From: Desulfoscipio geothermicus DSM 3669
Lineage (GTDB): Bacteria > Bacillota > Desulfotomaculia > Desulfotomaculales > Desulfallaceae
Assembly: GCF_900115975.1 (NCBI RefSeq)
Contig: NZ_FOYM01000023.1
Location: forward strand, 1,056 to 60,712
Length of the DNA stretch: 59,657 nt
Reading direction: 5' to 3'
How positions within the stretch are numbered: position 1 is the stretch's first letter; the number at the start of each line of letters is the position of its first letter. Positions 37,442 through 47,495 of the stretch are shown piece after piece. The notes under the pieces were generated by a model. That model was not told the DNA's origin. It ran no database searches and was given only the letters and a program-made list of their open reading frames with translations. Position numbers and translations under genes: made by a program.

Positions 37442-38452
37442 TTAGCTTTCGCCAAACTTTAAAAACCCCAGCACGTTGGCGAATTGCGCATCGGGGATAA
37501 CTGAAGCCCCGGAAAACATATCTGCAAGCCCCGGCAGTTCCAAAGCACCGCCGCCGGCCAGGTAAACCCGGCGCACAAAATCTGCCCGGTCGCCCCATGC
37601 AGCCAGCACTCCGTCCGCAATGGATCTGGCTATCACTTTGCGCGCGTCAGCCAAAACATGGCTTAAATCAAGCTCCTGTCCCTTGAACCATACTCGCCCG
37701 GTGCGCAATACTTGCTCGGTATAAACTGCCGGCAGGCGAATACCGGTAAGTTTTAAAAATTCTTCAATCACAGCCTGGTGCAAATGTACAATACCTGCTT
37801 CTACGCTGATACACATAGACTGTACCGGCCGGCTGCCTCCGTTTCCCAACTCCAGTGCTACACAATCCGTTGTCTTATGGCCCACATCCACCAAGGCAAC
37901 TATTCCGTTTGAGGGCATGTCCGGGGCAACCAGCAATGCCCCGGCACCTTGAGGATAAACCAACACATTATCAAAACTAATTTGCTTTACCGGGCCGCCG
38001 TCCACGGATACCGTTGCGGTTAAATTAGTAAGATGCTGAGAAAGGCTTTTCCCTTGTTCGCGATAATAATCAACCGGAAGACCGACAACCAGCTTGCCGG
38101 CAGCCTCCGGTTCCAAAAGCGCCAAGGCCGTAAGCAAAACCACATCATGAACGGGGTGTTTGTGTTTTACGTCATCCAGGGTGAATTGCACCGAACGCCC
38201 TTCCTTAAGAGCCAACTGACCGACGAAAAACCGTTCTGCCGGTGCTCCTTCCTTGCGAATAACAACCGTGTGACCGATGCTTTCATTTGCAAGTTCAGCC
38301 AGCGGCAAGTCCCTGGCCGAACTAATCACCGAAGGAAAGCAAACCCTTTTACCCAAGCTGGAAACCGCCTTCGTGTAACCGTAACCAACATCCACCGCCC
38401 AAACATATTCCTTTTGCGGAAACTGGCATATACGCGCTTCTTGCATTGTCAT
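37442..38452 (-). CDS. parM: ParM-like actin-type segregation ATPase
   Basis: 336 residues. Actin-fold motifs: phosphate 1 D-V-G-Y-G-Y-T-K (about 21-28), phosphate 2 A-L-V-D-V-G-H-K-T-T-D (about 189-199), adenosine site L-A-G-G-G-A (about 309-314). These actin-like proteins form filaments that push plasmid copies apart via ParR. The start has AAGGAG 12 nt upstream. In the ancestral order parR would follow directly; the cassettes now separate them. Confidence 0.85.
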   Translation of the reverse strand: MTMQEARICQFPQKEYVWAVDVGYGYTKAVSSLGKRVCFPSVISSARDLPLAELANESIGHTVVIRKEGAPAERFFVGQLALKEGRSVQFTLDDVKHKHPVHDVVLLTALALLEPEAAGKLVVGLPVDYYREQGKSLSQHLTNLTATVSVDGGPVKQISFDNVLVYPQGAGALLVAPDMPSNGIVALVDVGHKTTDCVALELGNGGSRPVQSMCISVEAGIVHLHQAVIEEFLKLTGIRLPAVYTEQVLRTGRVWFKGQELDLSHVLADARKVIARSIADGVLAAWGDRADFVRRVYLAGGGALELPGLADMFSGASVIPDAQFANVLGFLKFGES

Positions 38453-38744
38453 ATAAAACTTTCACTCCTTGTTAACTTATTTTGGCAGTAAATAAACCAA
38501 GAAACAAACGTTTTAAACCGAGTATGTTAGAAAAATTACCTGGCGAATCCATATGCGAAATAATTAGGCCAAAAATGCTGCGAGTGTTATATGTTTCCAT
38601 TACAATATGGTTATCTTCTATTGTTCGCTTTATTATCGGGAAGGGATGGTACAAGGTAAGTTGTCATACTTGGTATCGCTTATCTATCAACACCTGCCCA
38701 AAGGACACCAACCTCTAAGGCGAAATTTAAGCAATTAAATAAAG
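38453..38744. other. Intergenic region upstream of parM
   Basis: About 290 bp, AT-rich, no credible gene on either strand. It should contain the parM promoter and possibly the terminator of the HD-GYP gene, but no clear element was picked out. Confidence 0.35.
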
Positions 38745-39290
38745 TCACCTCATGAGTAAACCGAGAAACGCTTCTACAACCTTGGGATTGAACTGTATTC
38801 CGGCACAATGAACTAATTCGGCAAGTGCATCGTTTTCATTCATTGCGTTTCGGTACGGCCTGTCGGTTGTCATGGCATCGAAAGCATCGGCAACAGCTAT
38901 TATTTGCGCAGCCAGAGGAATATCCTCAGCTATTAGTCCGTCTGGGTACCCTTTTCCGTCCCAGCGCTCGTGGTGGTGCCTCACAACGTTTGCAACCTGG
39001 TTGCATTCGTTTGACAATAACTCCGCACCGGTAACCGGATGTAATTTCATTATTTCCCATTCTTCATTAGTCAACTGCTCTGGTTTGAATAAGATACTGT
39101 TCGGAATGCCGATTTTGCCGATATCATGATAGAAAGCTGCATAGCGGATCACTTCGCGCAGTTCTTCGGGCAAATTCAATCTTGTGGCAATGGCAATACT
39201 GTAGTTGCAAACGTTTCTATTATGTGTTGCCAGATAAGCTTTTTTAGCAGATGTTACACACAATGACTCAAATGTTTTGATATCATTCAC
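38745..39290 (-). CDS. HD-GYP domain protein (cyclic di-GMP phosphodiesterase type)
   Basis: 181 residues, GGGGAG before the ATG. HD motif Y-H-D-I-G-K-I-G-I-P, then L-H-P-V-T-G-A-E-L-L and the family H-H-H-E-R-W-D-G-K-G-Y-P-D-G-L. These enzymes hydrolyse cyclic di-GMP. No sensor domain is attached, so it is a bare catalytic unit. Its position beside the adhesin and pilus genes suggests control of surface attachment. Confidence 0.88.
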   Translation of the reverse strand: MNDIKTFESLCVTSAKKAYLATHNRNVCNYSIAIATRLNLPEELREVIRYAAFYHDIGKIGIPNSILFKPEQLTNEEWEIMKLHPVTGAELLSNECNQVANVVRHHHERWDGKGYPDGLIAEDIPLAAQIIAVADAFDAMTTDRPYRNAMNENDALAELVHCAGIQFNPKVVEAFLGLLMR

Positions 39291-39310
39291 TCCCCTTTCC
39301 TAATACTCGC

Positions 39311-39354
39311 TAAAAAAAGAACCTCCCCCGGGGATTGTTTTCCCGCGGAGGAGG
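39311..39354 (-). terminator. Terminator after the PKD surface-protein gene
   Basis: CCTCC...CGCGGG and CCCCGGGGGAGG pair as a long GC hairpin; reading minus it runs into TTCTTTTTTTAG. Confidence 0.75.
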
Positions 39355-39365
39355 CCTAGAAATTA

Positions 39366-42300
39366 TTACCTGCTATATCTTATCCTTACTTTGATTTGAT
39401 CGTAAATATCTCCCTGAATTGCAGCAGTAAGAGGAACCGTAACTGCGTCAGGGGCTAAACTGAAGCGCCTTACCGTAGCCGTAACGTTGTAAACACCGTC
39501 AGGCGTTTTTACGTCAGTTAAATAAGTTCCCCTGAAAGTATTGTATTTATTATTTACCGGGCTGTCCGGGGTCAAAGTAATCTCATCACCGTTCCAGAAC
39601 TTATCTTTTGGAAACTTTACTCTAACCTCTTCAGCAAACCCTTCGGTTTCAACCTTAACATGAATCCTGTAACCGCTCAACGCCGGGTTCGGTGTTATCT
39701 CTCCAGTGCCTTTAAGCGGTAGGTGCATTACTTTTACCATATAGTAAACCGGCATTGACAATGCCCCGTGGGAATCCTCTACTATAAGCTCAAACCGCCA
39801 ATCACCGGCCACATCCGGAGTAACGGGAAAAGTTAGAAATCCGCTTTGCCCTTTTGTCTGCGTCCATGGACCGGCCCAATCCTGGCCGGGTTTTTTATAA
39901 CGCCAGTAACCACGTTTAACGTAGTCGCCCGGATCAGGGTCATATGAAGATGTACCCCTCATGGTAAACTGCTCGTCGGTATAGACCATGGCCGGCCCGG
40001 TAATCACCGCCACCGGCGCGGTATTAGGATCATTCACCTGTATTGTCCGTGTATAAGGAGCGCTCCAAAGACCGTGTTCATCCATAACTTTCAAGGTTAC
40101 ATCGTAACTTCCGGTAGCATTCCAGGTATACGTCGGGTTTTGTTGTGAACTAGATAATTTTTGTGGTATAGCCCATTCTTCGCTTTCAATGTCTTGATTA
40201 TTTTCAGTGGTACTAAGATATAAATTGGATGGGTAAAATTTTCTACCATCAACTGTGACTTCATAAATTTCAACATATGTTGGTTCAACTATGTAGCTAT
40301 AATCTGTATAAAGCCTTAATTTTAATTTATTTACATTATAGCTTGCAGTGTTAATTGTATAGTTATAACTTCCATGAGCAGCTCTGATATTTACCCATTC
40401 AGAACCATTCCACCCTAATAAATAACCATAGTCATCCCAACGCTCACTATTACCACGAAATTTAACCTCGGTAATTTTACCGTTACCCATCGGCCATTCC
40501 CATGACCAATTCCAAGCTACTATCCGATCACCATCAGGATCTACGGAAGCATCAACTAATTTAGTCGGGTTATTTTTCGTAACGTATTCCGGCTCAGTTA
40601 TAAAATAAGCCTCAGGTGCTCGGTTCTTAACCTCTAAAGTTTGATATGCCCAATCAGACCATGCTCCCAGGGCATCTTGCACCCGTAACCGCACTTCTAT
40701 TGTCGCGCCAGCAACATCAAAAGTAGCAGGCGGTTGGCTGCTGCTTACCCATACACCCCCGTTTATTCGATACTGCCATTCCTTATTACGAATACCTTTT
40801 TTACCCTGTGGGTCGGTATATCGCAAGTCCGGATCATAAGATTTATCGGTATATGAAATGGTCTGCCCAACATTAGGTTCTGTTGTGCTAACTGTGAAAG
40901 AAGCTACCGGCGGTCGGTGAACATAAATGCTTGCATCTGCCCAATCTGACCACTTGCGACCGGCCTGCGAATCGGTTTGATACGGTATATTAGGCGGCTC
41001 ATCTTTGGCCCTGTACTTGACAGTGTAAGTGCCCGCTGAACCGAAAGAAACTGGCGGCGTACTGTAATACCTGGCCGGTACCTGCGCTCCCTGGTTTGAT
41101 AAAGTGTAGCTCATTAGGTGTTGTGCATCATGGCTAATATACCACTGCTGGTTAATTTTAGGGTCATTTTCAGCATCTTCATAATAAGTTTTAACGGAAA
41201 ACTCCTGATCAACCAGCAAGACATAATCCGGTTTGAGCTCATAAGATGTTACCCCGGCAATATAATTTGCAAGGTTTGACAGAGGCCCAGCCATATTAGA
41301 CGCAGTATTAATACAAGTTCCTCCAAAACCCGTTTTATTGATAGCGTCATTAAATTGAGCGTTATTGTTTGTTGGAGTTATGGCCACCAAATTAACCTCG
41401 GCAGCTTGCATTTTTGAAATAGCTTCGTCACCATACAAATCATAATCCAGCCAACCGGTATCAGTGACATTGACCAGGAAAGAACCTTGTGAGTTTACGG
41501 TTTTAGGTTGAGCTTGGCTACTTAGAAAACCAATACTTGACAAACGGAAATCCGGGTTGTTGGGAATAAATGTTTTAAGTGTCGCAAAAGCTGTGTGCAA
41601 GTCATAATCATAAGTAGTTTCAACCCTGTACCTATACCCCCCGGGGCCTATCGTCCATCCATTATACTTAATACCGTTCCCGGCCATTTTATAGTTATAT
41701 CTATTATAATAATGTTCCCCGCTCTTTTCCGGCAAAGTCTTTATTATACGGGCTTCTTCAGGGTCAACTACAAGGGTGTTATCTTTCCCTATTATGTGTA
41801 AAGTGCCATCAAGGGCCTGCATCATGTTGGTATGGTCCCCGACATCTAAACGCCACAATTCATTACCATTATTTACGTCTAACGCAAACAAGTACATAAT
41901 ACTGTAGGGTCTATATGACTCTTCAAAGTAACCGGCAAGAATGTATAATTTATTGCCGTCTAAAATCATATCTGCAAAATCGGTCCATCTTACGCTAAAA
42001 TCTGTATCCGGCATAGAATAACGCTTAGCGCCATATTTTCGCCAACCATTACCTTCCACAAACTTATACCGTTCATCCCAACGGGGCCAGATACAACCAA
42101 CCCTGAAAGTCTTTTCACCATCGGTTACAGCAGCCTTATAATTATCTAAACCACTTCCTATGAGATTGCCGTCTTTATCTAAACTGTGAGCCGGAGTATA
42201 CGAATTTCCATTTGGCGCAACAATATAATACCCATAATCCCAGTCACCGTCCCATTCAGTATCATCATCAGTCCAAACCTCCCACCCGTAAGTTTTATTG

Positions 42301-44678
42301 TAAGCACTAATATATGCTTGGTATTCTTCATCGTCTTCACCGGAAAAAGCAACTTGTGGGTTGCCGGTAACCGGGTTAATAACAAGACCATTTTGGTTTC
42401 TATCCTTACCATACGACAAGCTCTTAGTCCATAACACAGATTTGCCATTTTGATTCATTTTAAAGAGTTTATCCCCTGCCTCAACATACACAGAACCATC
42501 GGCAGCAATTGCAATATTTTCACTTGAATAACGGCCTATATTCCCAAGATCATATTCAACTACATGGCCATCTGTCAAATAAGGATATGCACTTTGGTCG
42601 TTATTCAGCCAGTTTTTACCACCACTCATCGGCGCACCTTTAATAAGGTTACGCTTTTTAATTTCGATATTGGCCTGTATCCCTTGCTCCCTTAGTTTTT
42701 GCGTAAAAAGCCCCAGGTTGGATTCCAGGCTTTGTGCTTTTGCTTCGCTTACATCGTCTACAACGAATGTAACGTCTACTTTGGTATGCGGTAATATATC
42801 AAATCCAACCCGGGGAGACACATTAATTACGTTAATAACCTTTTCGGCTAAAGGCTTGTCGTTAGTATTGTCGGTCAACCCGTAATGCGTACCGGCTGCA
42901 TCTGTAAACTTTTCTGCAACCGCTAGTTCCAACTTATAACGGCCGGTTTGGTAGAATCTTAATTTCGGAGCCGGGTCATTGTTGGAAGATTGCACTATCC
43001 TGGCCGATTTACCCGTATTACCGGCGCTTATAACCTCGTCTTCCGCATCGGTATAGCTGCCGTTATTGTTTTTATCGTAGTATAGCTGCCAAGTACGCTT
43101 ACCTATTGTATCTCCTAACATACCGTCAGGTGCCTGCACCTGGCTGCGGTCTTGGACGGTAACCTGGTAGTTACCTACACTGTAACGTACTGCCGTTTGC
43201 GGTACCCAAAAGTCGGCTAACGGTGGTTTATCTGAAACTACCTCAAGCTCAGAATGCGCCCATTCAGAGATTCGTGCCGGCGTTGGCAGGTCCTGAACTT
43301 GCAAAGAAATATCCCATGTTCCTGTTTCAGTAAACATTGAAGGGTAACCGGATACTGCGGTACTCCAAGGGTAACGCTGTGTTTTATTCAGCTTTACCGT
43401 GCCACTTGGATTTTTTATAATCCAGTGGTTTTTTTGCCAATTAATGCTACGTCCAGGCCCGGACTTGCTTCTGTCGCCGTCAATGCTAACCGCCCGGCCT
43501 GTTATTATCTGTCGTGCGCTTTGTGTAATAACAGCAACAGGGTCAATCGGCGCAACGGTTATATCCTTCGCAACTATGTCCGTATCGCCGTCCTCGTCCG
43601 TTACTTTGAGACGCACGGTGTATTTTCCGGCGGTCGGCCAGGTAACATCATGGGGGCCTTTGCGGTATTTCACACCGATTCCGTCTATCTGCCATTCCCA
43701 GGTTACGATTTTTTCGCCGCCGCCGATTGTGCTTGCATCAGTCAGAGTTACTTCTTCTCCCTCCATTGGGGCAAAATTGGAGGCGTTGAAATCGGCAATC
43801 GGTTCGTAATCAGGCGGCTCCGGTGGTGCCGGCGGGTCGGGCGGTGTAGGCGGCGTTGGTGGTGCCGGTGGTCCGGAAGCCGGGTCCTCCACCACGGCTA
43901 TACTATGGGTTATTACAGTTGTCCTATTTACGCCATCAGTAACCCGGAGTTCCAAGTTCACGTTCTGGCCAGGGCTTTTATTGATTGTATAATTTATTGA
44001 CTTATCCTTAAAAGAAGGGCTGGTCAAGGTTTCCCCGACCAGCCATTGCCCATCAGCGTAAAGGTTATAGGATATTTTATTTGAATACCGGCCAGTTACC
44101 TTTGACCAGCCGGTGGCGTTTATGGTTATTGTATCACCCTTACGGGCCTGGGTGGGTGCGGAGATGAAAGCTTCGGGTTTTTTTGTAATGCCGATGGTAA
44201 AAACTTTATTTTTTCTGTCCCAAATAACCATGTTTGTACCACAGAGTTCTGCCAGACCACGAATATGAATACGATTGGCACTATAGTTCTGGAATTTTAT
44301 GTTGTTTCTGTAGTTGGGGGCCTGTGATAGCACAAAATCAGGGTTACCATTTATTTCTTGCGACCAAGCACCAATCTGTGACCAATTGATCATGTTATAG
44401 CCTTCGTTAGCTTCGTTAACTCTCTCAAAGTACATGGTATTACCTAAACTTTTTCCGGACATATCTTTACCAGTAGCCTGTTGCATATATTTGTAATTAC
44501 CTTCTTTAACTAGACTAAACATGCCAATAGGCGTTATATAAACTAAGTTGCCTGATGCCAAACCCGGTAAATCGCTTTTATTATCATTTACAAAAGCGCC
44601 AACCATGTCAACGATTAACAACTGAAATATAAAAATTATAGTCGTAATGATGGTAACGTGTTTTTTACATTTAACCAA
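39366..44678 (-). CDS. Giant secreted PKD-repeat surface protein
   Basis: About 1,770 residues from the TTG at 44678 (AAGAAGGTG upstream; an ATG at 44702 is the alternative). A signal peptide (T-I-I-T-T-I-I-F-I-F-Q-L-L-I-V) and a copper-amine-oxidase-like N-terminal region come first. A Pro-rich linker (P-P-A-P-P-T-P-P-T-P-P, about residues 285-310) follows, then several PKD-type beta domains (W-E-W-Q-I-D-G, G-T-Y-T-V-K-Y), a central region with beta-propeller-like strands (A-A-D-G-S-V-Y-V, G-N-E-L-W-R-L-D) and further PKD domains to the end. No LPXTG motif is seen. Likely an adhesin or matrix protein of the same cargo as the Tad pilus. Confidence 0.78.
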   Translation of the reverse strand: MVKCKKHVTIITTIIFIFQLLIVDMVGAFVNDNKSDLPGLASGNLVYITPIGMFSLVKEGNYKYMQQATGKDMSGKSLGNTMYFERVNEANEGYNMINWSQIGAWSQEINGNPDFVLSQAPNYRNNIKFQNYSANRIHIRGLAELCGTNMVIWDRKNKVFTIGITKKPEAFISAPTQARKGDTITINATGWSKVTGRYSNKISYNLYADGQWLVGETLTSPSFKDKSINYTINKSPGQNVNLELRVTDGVNRTTVITHSIAVVEDPASGPPAPPTPPTPPDPPAPPEPPDYEPIADFNASNFAPMEGEEVTLTDASTIGGGEKIVTWEWQIDGIGVKYRKGPHDVTWPTAGKYTVRLKVTDEDGDTDIVAKDITVAPIDPVAVITQSARQIITGRAVSIDGDRSKSGPGRSINWQKNHWIIKNPSGTVKLNKTQRYPWSTAVSGYPSMFTETGTWDISLQVQDLPTPARISEWAHSELEVVSDKPPLADFWVPQTAVRYSVGNYQVTVQDRSQVQAPDGMLGDTIGKRTWQLYYDKNNNGSYTDAEDEVISAGNTGKSARIVQSSNNDPAPKLRFYQTGRYKLELAVAEKFTDAAGTHYGLTDNTNDKPLAEKVINVINVSPRVGFDILPHTKVDVTFVVDDVSEAKAQSLESNLGLFTQKLREQGIQANIEIKKRNLIKGAPMSGGKNWLNNDQSAYPYLTDGHVVEYDLGNIGRYSSENIAIAADGSVYVEAGDKLFKMNQNGKSVLWTKSLSYGKDRNQNGLVINPVTGNPQVAFSGEDDEEYQAYISAYNKTYGWEVWTDDDTEWDGDWDYGYYIVAPNGNSYTPAHSLDKDGNLIGSGLDNYKAAVTDGEKTFRVGCIWPRWDERYKFVEGNGWRKYGAKRYSMPDTDFSVRWTDFADMILDGNKLYILAGYFEESYRPYSIMYLFALDVNNGNELWRLDVGDHTNMMQALDGTLHIIGKDNTLVVDPEEARIIKTLPEKSGEHYYNRYNYKMAGNGIKYNGWTIGPGGYRYRVETTYDYDLHTAFATLKTFIPNNPDFRLSSIGFLSSQAQPKTVNSQGSFLVNVTDTGWLDYDLYGDEAISKMQAAEVNLVAITPTNNNAQFNDAINKTGFGGTCINTASNMAGPLSNLANYIAGVTSYELKPDYVLLVDQEFSVKTYYEDAENDPKINQQWYISHDAQHLMSYTLSNQGAQVPARYYSTPPVSFGSAGTYTVKYRAKDEPPNIPYQTDSQAGRKWSDWADASIYVHRPPVASFTVSTTEPNVGQTISYTDKSYDPDLRYTDPQGKKGIRNKEWQYRINGGVWVSSSQPPATFDVAGATIEVRLRVQDALGAWSDWAYQTLEVKNRAPEAYFITEPEYVTKNNPTKLVDASVDPDGDRIVAWNWSWEWPMGNGKITEVKFRGNSERWDDYGYLLGWNGSEWVNIRAAHGSYNYTINTASYNVNKLKLRLYTDYSYIVEPTYVEIYEVTVDGRKFYPSNLYLSTTENNQDIESEEWAIPQKLSSSQQNPTYTWNATGSYDVTLKVMDEHGLWSAPYTRTIQVNDPNTAPVAVITGPAMVYTDEQFTMRGTSSYDPDPGDYVKRGYWRYKKPGQDWAGPWTQTKGQSGFLTFPVTPDVAGDWRFELIVEDSHGALSMPVYYMVKVMHLPLKGTGEITPNPALSGYRIHVKVETEGFAEEVRVKFPKDKFWNGDEITLTPDSPVNNKYNTFRGTYLTDVKTPDGVYNVTATVRRFSLAPDAVTVPLTAAIQGDIYDQIKVRIRYSR

Positions 44679-44722
44679 AATTTCACCTTCTTTGTATTTC
44701 ACATGAAATCAAACTAAAATTT

Positions 44723-44744
44723 AAAGCCCTATAATTAGGGCTTT
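44723..44744 (-). terminator. Terminator after the copper-amine-oxidase-like gene
   Basis: AAAGCCCT (44723-44730) and AGGGCTTT (44737-44744), an 8-bp stem with a 6-nt loop; the minus side continues AAATTTTAG, so the T tract is weak. Confidence 0.6.
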
Positions 44745-44754
44745 AACAGGATTT

Positions 44755-45639
44755 TCATGTTTTTTGGGGAGTTGTCACGGTAACCCAAGTGCCGTGTGTT
44801 ACGTTTTTAAAATTGACTTCGTAACCCAGGCTTTCAGCAGCCAAGCGCAGCGGGATATATACCCTGCCATCTTTGATTTGGACGTTATCACTACCGGGCT
44901 TAAAATTAATTTTTTTGCCGTTTGCTTCAATCAATGCCATGTTACGATCACTATCCCAAGTAATTTTAGCGCCCAGATGGTCGAACACGCCGCGAAGGGG
45001 GATGTACGTTACACCGTTATTCGCGTAGGGCTTGCCATCCAGATACCAGGGCTCGCACTTATCAAGAGAATATAGGGCGGCCACTCGGTTGTTCAGCCAC
45101 AAACCAACCGTTTTTTGTCCTGTCGGTGGTGTAGGAATAAATTCGGCTCGTTTTGATTCTGGAATATAATAATCAAATCCCCAGCCAAGACCATCTTTTT
45201 TGTCTTGTTGCCAGGTTTCTATAGGAATACCGCTAACGTTATATACTTCGCTCTCTGCTACATAAGTAATACCCTCATACACTCTAGCGGCTTCCCTAAA
45301 TACCCACTCATATCCACAGTTTTCCAACACAAATATAGTCTCATTAGATTTATAGCTGTTGTCTTGTATCAGACCTCGTAAAACAAGACTATGCGATCCT
45401 ATTATCTTGTTTTCTGGTGCCTTTTCATCTTCGGAAAAATAGCGTGCAGTTTTTAAGTCAATCCATACCCAGCCATTGTCATCAACACGTGTGTATTTAT
45501 CTGCATACCATCCCTCTTGTCCAGGTACTAAATAACCGTTTATATCAGTTTTTAGCGGTAACTCCCCAGCCCAGGCCGGAACCGCCGAAGCAACTAACAG
45601 CAAAATAAAAATCAGGGGAATAAGCAAAGATTTTCGCAC
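44755..45639 (-). CDS. Secreted protein with copper-amine-oxidase N-terminal-like domain
   Basis: 294 residues from the GTG at 45639 (GGAGG 8 nt before). A clear signal peptide (L-L-I-P-L-I-F-I-L-L-L-V-A-S-A-V-P-A-W-A). The C-terminal 120 residues hold two family half-repeats: Y-I-P-L-R-G-V-F-D-H-L-G-A-K-I-T-W, and Y-I-P-L-R-L-A-A-E-S-L-G-Y-E-V. In Firmicutes this domain binds at the cell envelope. It is encoded just upstream of the PKD protein and is probably transcribed with it. Confidence 0.78.
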   Translation of the reverse strand: MRKSLLIPLIFILLLVASAVPAWAGELPLKTDINGYLVPGQEGWYADKYTRVDDNGWVWIDLKTARYFSEDEKAPENKIIGSHSLVLRGLIQDNSYKSNETIFVLENCGYEWVFREAARVYEGITYVAESEVYNVSGIPIETWQQDKKDGLGWGFDYYIPESKRAEFIPTPPTGQKTVGLWLNNRVAALYSLDKCEPWYLDGKPYANNGVTYIPLRGVFDHLGAKITWDSDRNMALIEANGKKINFKPGSDNVQIKDGRVYIPLRLAAESLGYEVNFKNVTHGTWVTVTTPQKT

Positions 45640-45780
45640 ATCACATGCCTCCTTCAGTTTTGGTATATTATACCACGGGATACAACCTCCCAGGTGATTT
45701 TCGCGCCCAAGTGGTCGAAGTTTGCGGGAACCCACATGACATCTTGCGGGTTATCTATACCATTTATCAATAGATTTATA
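45640..45780 (-). pseudogene. Fragment of a copper-amine-oxidase-like domain
   Basis: The minus frame reads W-V-P-A-N-F-D-H-L-G-A-K-I-T-W-E, a copy of the domain end seen at 44755-45639, with no start. A TATAAT (near 45668) follows it and may drive the intact gene. Confidence 0.4.
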
Positions 45781-46848
45781 TCACCTTCCTTTTTCTCTAA
45801 AATACCACCTGACCGACCACCTGGGTATTACCAGGTTATACCATTCCTCCGCGTATTTTTTCCCCAAAACAAAAAAGCTGGCCATAACGGATGTTATCAA
45901 CCAGTACCAGACGGAAAAGTGGAAAGATGGCGGGAATATACTGTTATAAAAAAACATCGGCAGCAAACCGGGTATTATAACCATCAGTAAAATTGTTACA
46001 GCCTCCCACAACATTCCGCGGCTGTCCTTTTCACGCTCCCATTCCCATGTTTCCGTTTCTTTGCCCGACCAGGGGTGCGGCCCTTTGAATGAGCGGGTTG
46101 CCCGCCAGAAAATTACCCTCCGCCCGACCACCGCGCCTCCTGCCATACACACAAGTCCCATTACAAAATGCAAAGGTATTGCAAAAAGATACCACACAAG
46201 GAAAGAATGTGGCAATGTTAGAAGTGGAAATTCACGAAAGAGAGGCGTTGCCGTATGCGAAGGTGGATCAATAATAAGGACGATAAAACCTATGATACAA
46301 GCTATAAACTTGAAGAAGACATCTTTGTAGAATATAAAAACAGCCCTGTCGTCCTCAATGAACTCCGCGATCCCCTTGGGCATGAATGTTTTAGGCTGTC
46401 CCCTTTTTACCGGGCCGGTTATTTTTTGGAAAAAACTTTGTTTATTATCCTCGCAGCAATTTTGCTTATGATTATTTGTTCCAGTAAAATTTCCTTCAAT
46501 ATTTTCTGGTTTACTATCATCACTTTTATTCTTTTGGTCCGGGCTTTGGTCAACTATGTTTGGTTGTCGGCACCGGCCGGAAGCCTCGCTTTTTTGAGAC
46601 CCGGTCTCAAAAAAGGCACCTGGCATATTAACATGGGATTTCTGGCTTGGGTCATTTACAACAGGCATATTTCCCGCAGAGATTATATTATGCGGGACTT
46701 CGCCAGGATTCTGCGGGTTGCCTACTTTGATCGTAGAATCAAAACTATTACAGTTACTACCTGGTTGTTTAAACCGGACAATATCCCCCAAAATTTCCCT
46801 CCTCTCAAAGGAAAAAATAAATTGTGCGGCTGTACAAAGATTCTCCAT
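45781..46848 (-). CDS. Membrane protein of the pilus region, unknown
   Basis: 355 residues. Residues 1-150 are polar, Asn/Ser/Asp-rich and look disordered. After them come about four membrane helices (F-F-K-F-I-A-C-I-I-G-F-I-V-L-I-I, later L-L-M-V-I-I-P-G-L-L-P-M-F-F) separated by a charged loop. A competing plus-strand frame (46255-46968) covers much of this. The minus frame is preferred because all neighbours are minus and the plus frame has no ribosome site. No family was recognised. Confidence 0.5.
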   Translation of the reverse strand: MENLCTAAQFIFSFERREILGDIVRFKQPGSNCNSFDSTIKVGNPQNPGEVPHNIISAGNMPVVNDPSQKSHVNMPGAFFETGSQKSEASGRCRQPNIVDQSPDQKNKSDDSKPENIEGNFTGTNNHKQNCCEDNKQSFFQKITGPVKRGQPKTFMPKGIAEFIEDDRAVFIFYKDVFFKFIACIIGFIVLIIDPPSHTATPLFREFPLLTLPHSFLVWYLFAIPLHFVMGLVCMAGGAVVGRRVIFWRATRSFKGPHPWSGKETETWEWEREKDSRGMLWEAVTILLMVIIPGLLPMFFYNSIFPPSFHFSVWYWLITSVMASFFVLGKKYAEEWYNLVIPRWSVRWYFREKGR

Positions 46849-46979
46849 GCAGTCCCTGTTTATTTGATGTTCAGGTTGGCCAATTTAGGCTACCCGAAAT
46901 CAGGAAAGAGAAAACGTTCTCCGTTGAGTTCACCTTGGTACTGCTATACGTGGGAATTCCACAGGTAAATCGTTATCAA

Positions 46980-47495
46980 TCAATCCAAAACACCATCCGG
47001 CATATCGGTCGTTATGGCCACCGGTAAGTTTACAGAAGTAAACAGGCCGGAAAACACCGGCTGCACCGGCATTATAATACGCGAATGGACTGATACTTCT
47101 TCTACAATATTTCCAGTGCTGTCCGTTGCCGGCAATTCGTTTTGGTTATATATCTCAAACGATACGACCGTAACCTGCCCGGAGGCCATAGAACCGGGCA
47201 GCGGGTTTAATGAACCGTCAAGCTTCAGGTTGCTTTGCAAATAGGCAAGGAAGGTATTTTGACCCGGCGTTTCATTTATGTATAACTTACCGTCCGCCAG
47301 CTTGCCGGTGTCAACCTCCTTGTAAACGGCCATATTGCTAAAGTCCAGTGCCTGTTTGATTGCCTCTCGCCGCACGTACAAATACCCTATGTCAAATATT
47401 AAGGCAAACATCATAACCCCGGTCATAATCACTGCAAGGCCAATTATGGTATTTGCATTTCCTTTTTTATTACTTAAAAAACAGCTACTTTTCAA
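46980..47495 (-). CDS. TadE/TadG-like pseudopilin
   Basis: 171 residues. An N-terminal type IV-like helix after a basic start (N-T-I-I-G-L-A-V-I-M-T-G-V-M-M-F-A-L), then an extracytoplasmic domain. Such proteins are minor pilins of Tad systems. The TTG start overlaps the previous gene's end. The lack of the conserved Glu+5 is noted; the cut site is not obvious. Confidence 0.68.
   Translation of the reverse strand: MKSSCFLSNKKGNANTIIGLAVIMTGVMMFALIFDIGYLYVRREAIKQALDFSNMAVYKEVDTGKLADGKLYINETPGQNTFLAYLQSNLKLDGSLNPLPGSMASGQVTVVSFEIYNQNELPATDSTGNIVEEVSVHSRIIMPVQPVFSGLFTSVNLPVAITTDMPDGVLD

Noticed and set aside
46255-46968. 237-codon plus-strand frame in the pilus region
   Set aside because: No ribosome site, strand opposite to all neighbours, and it overlaps a minus frame with clear membrane segments.
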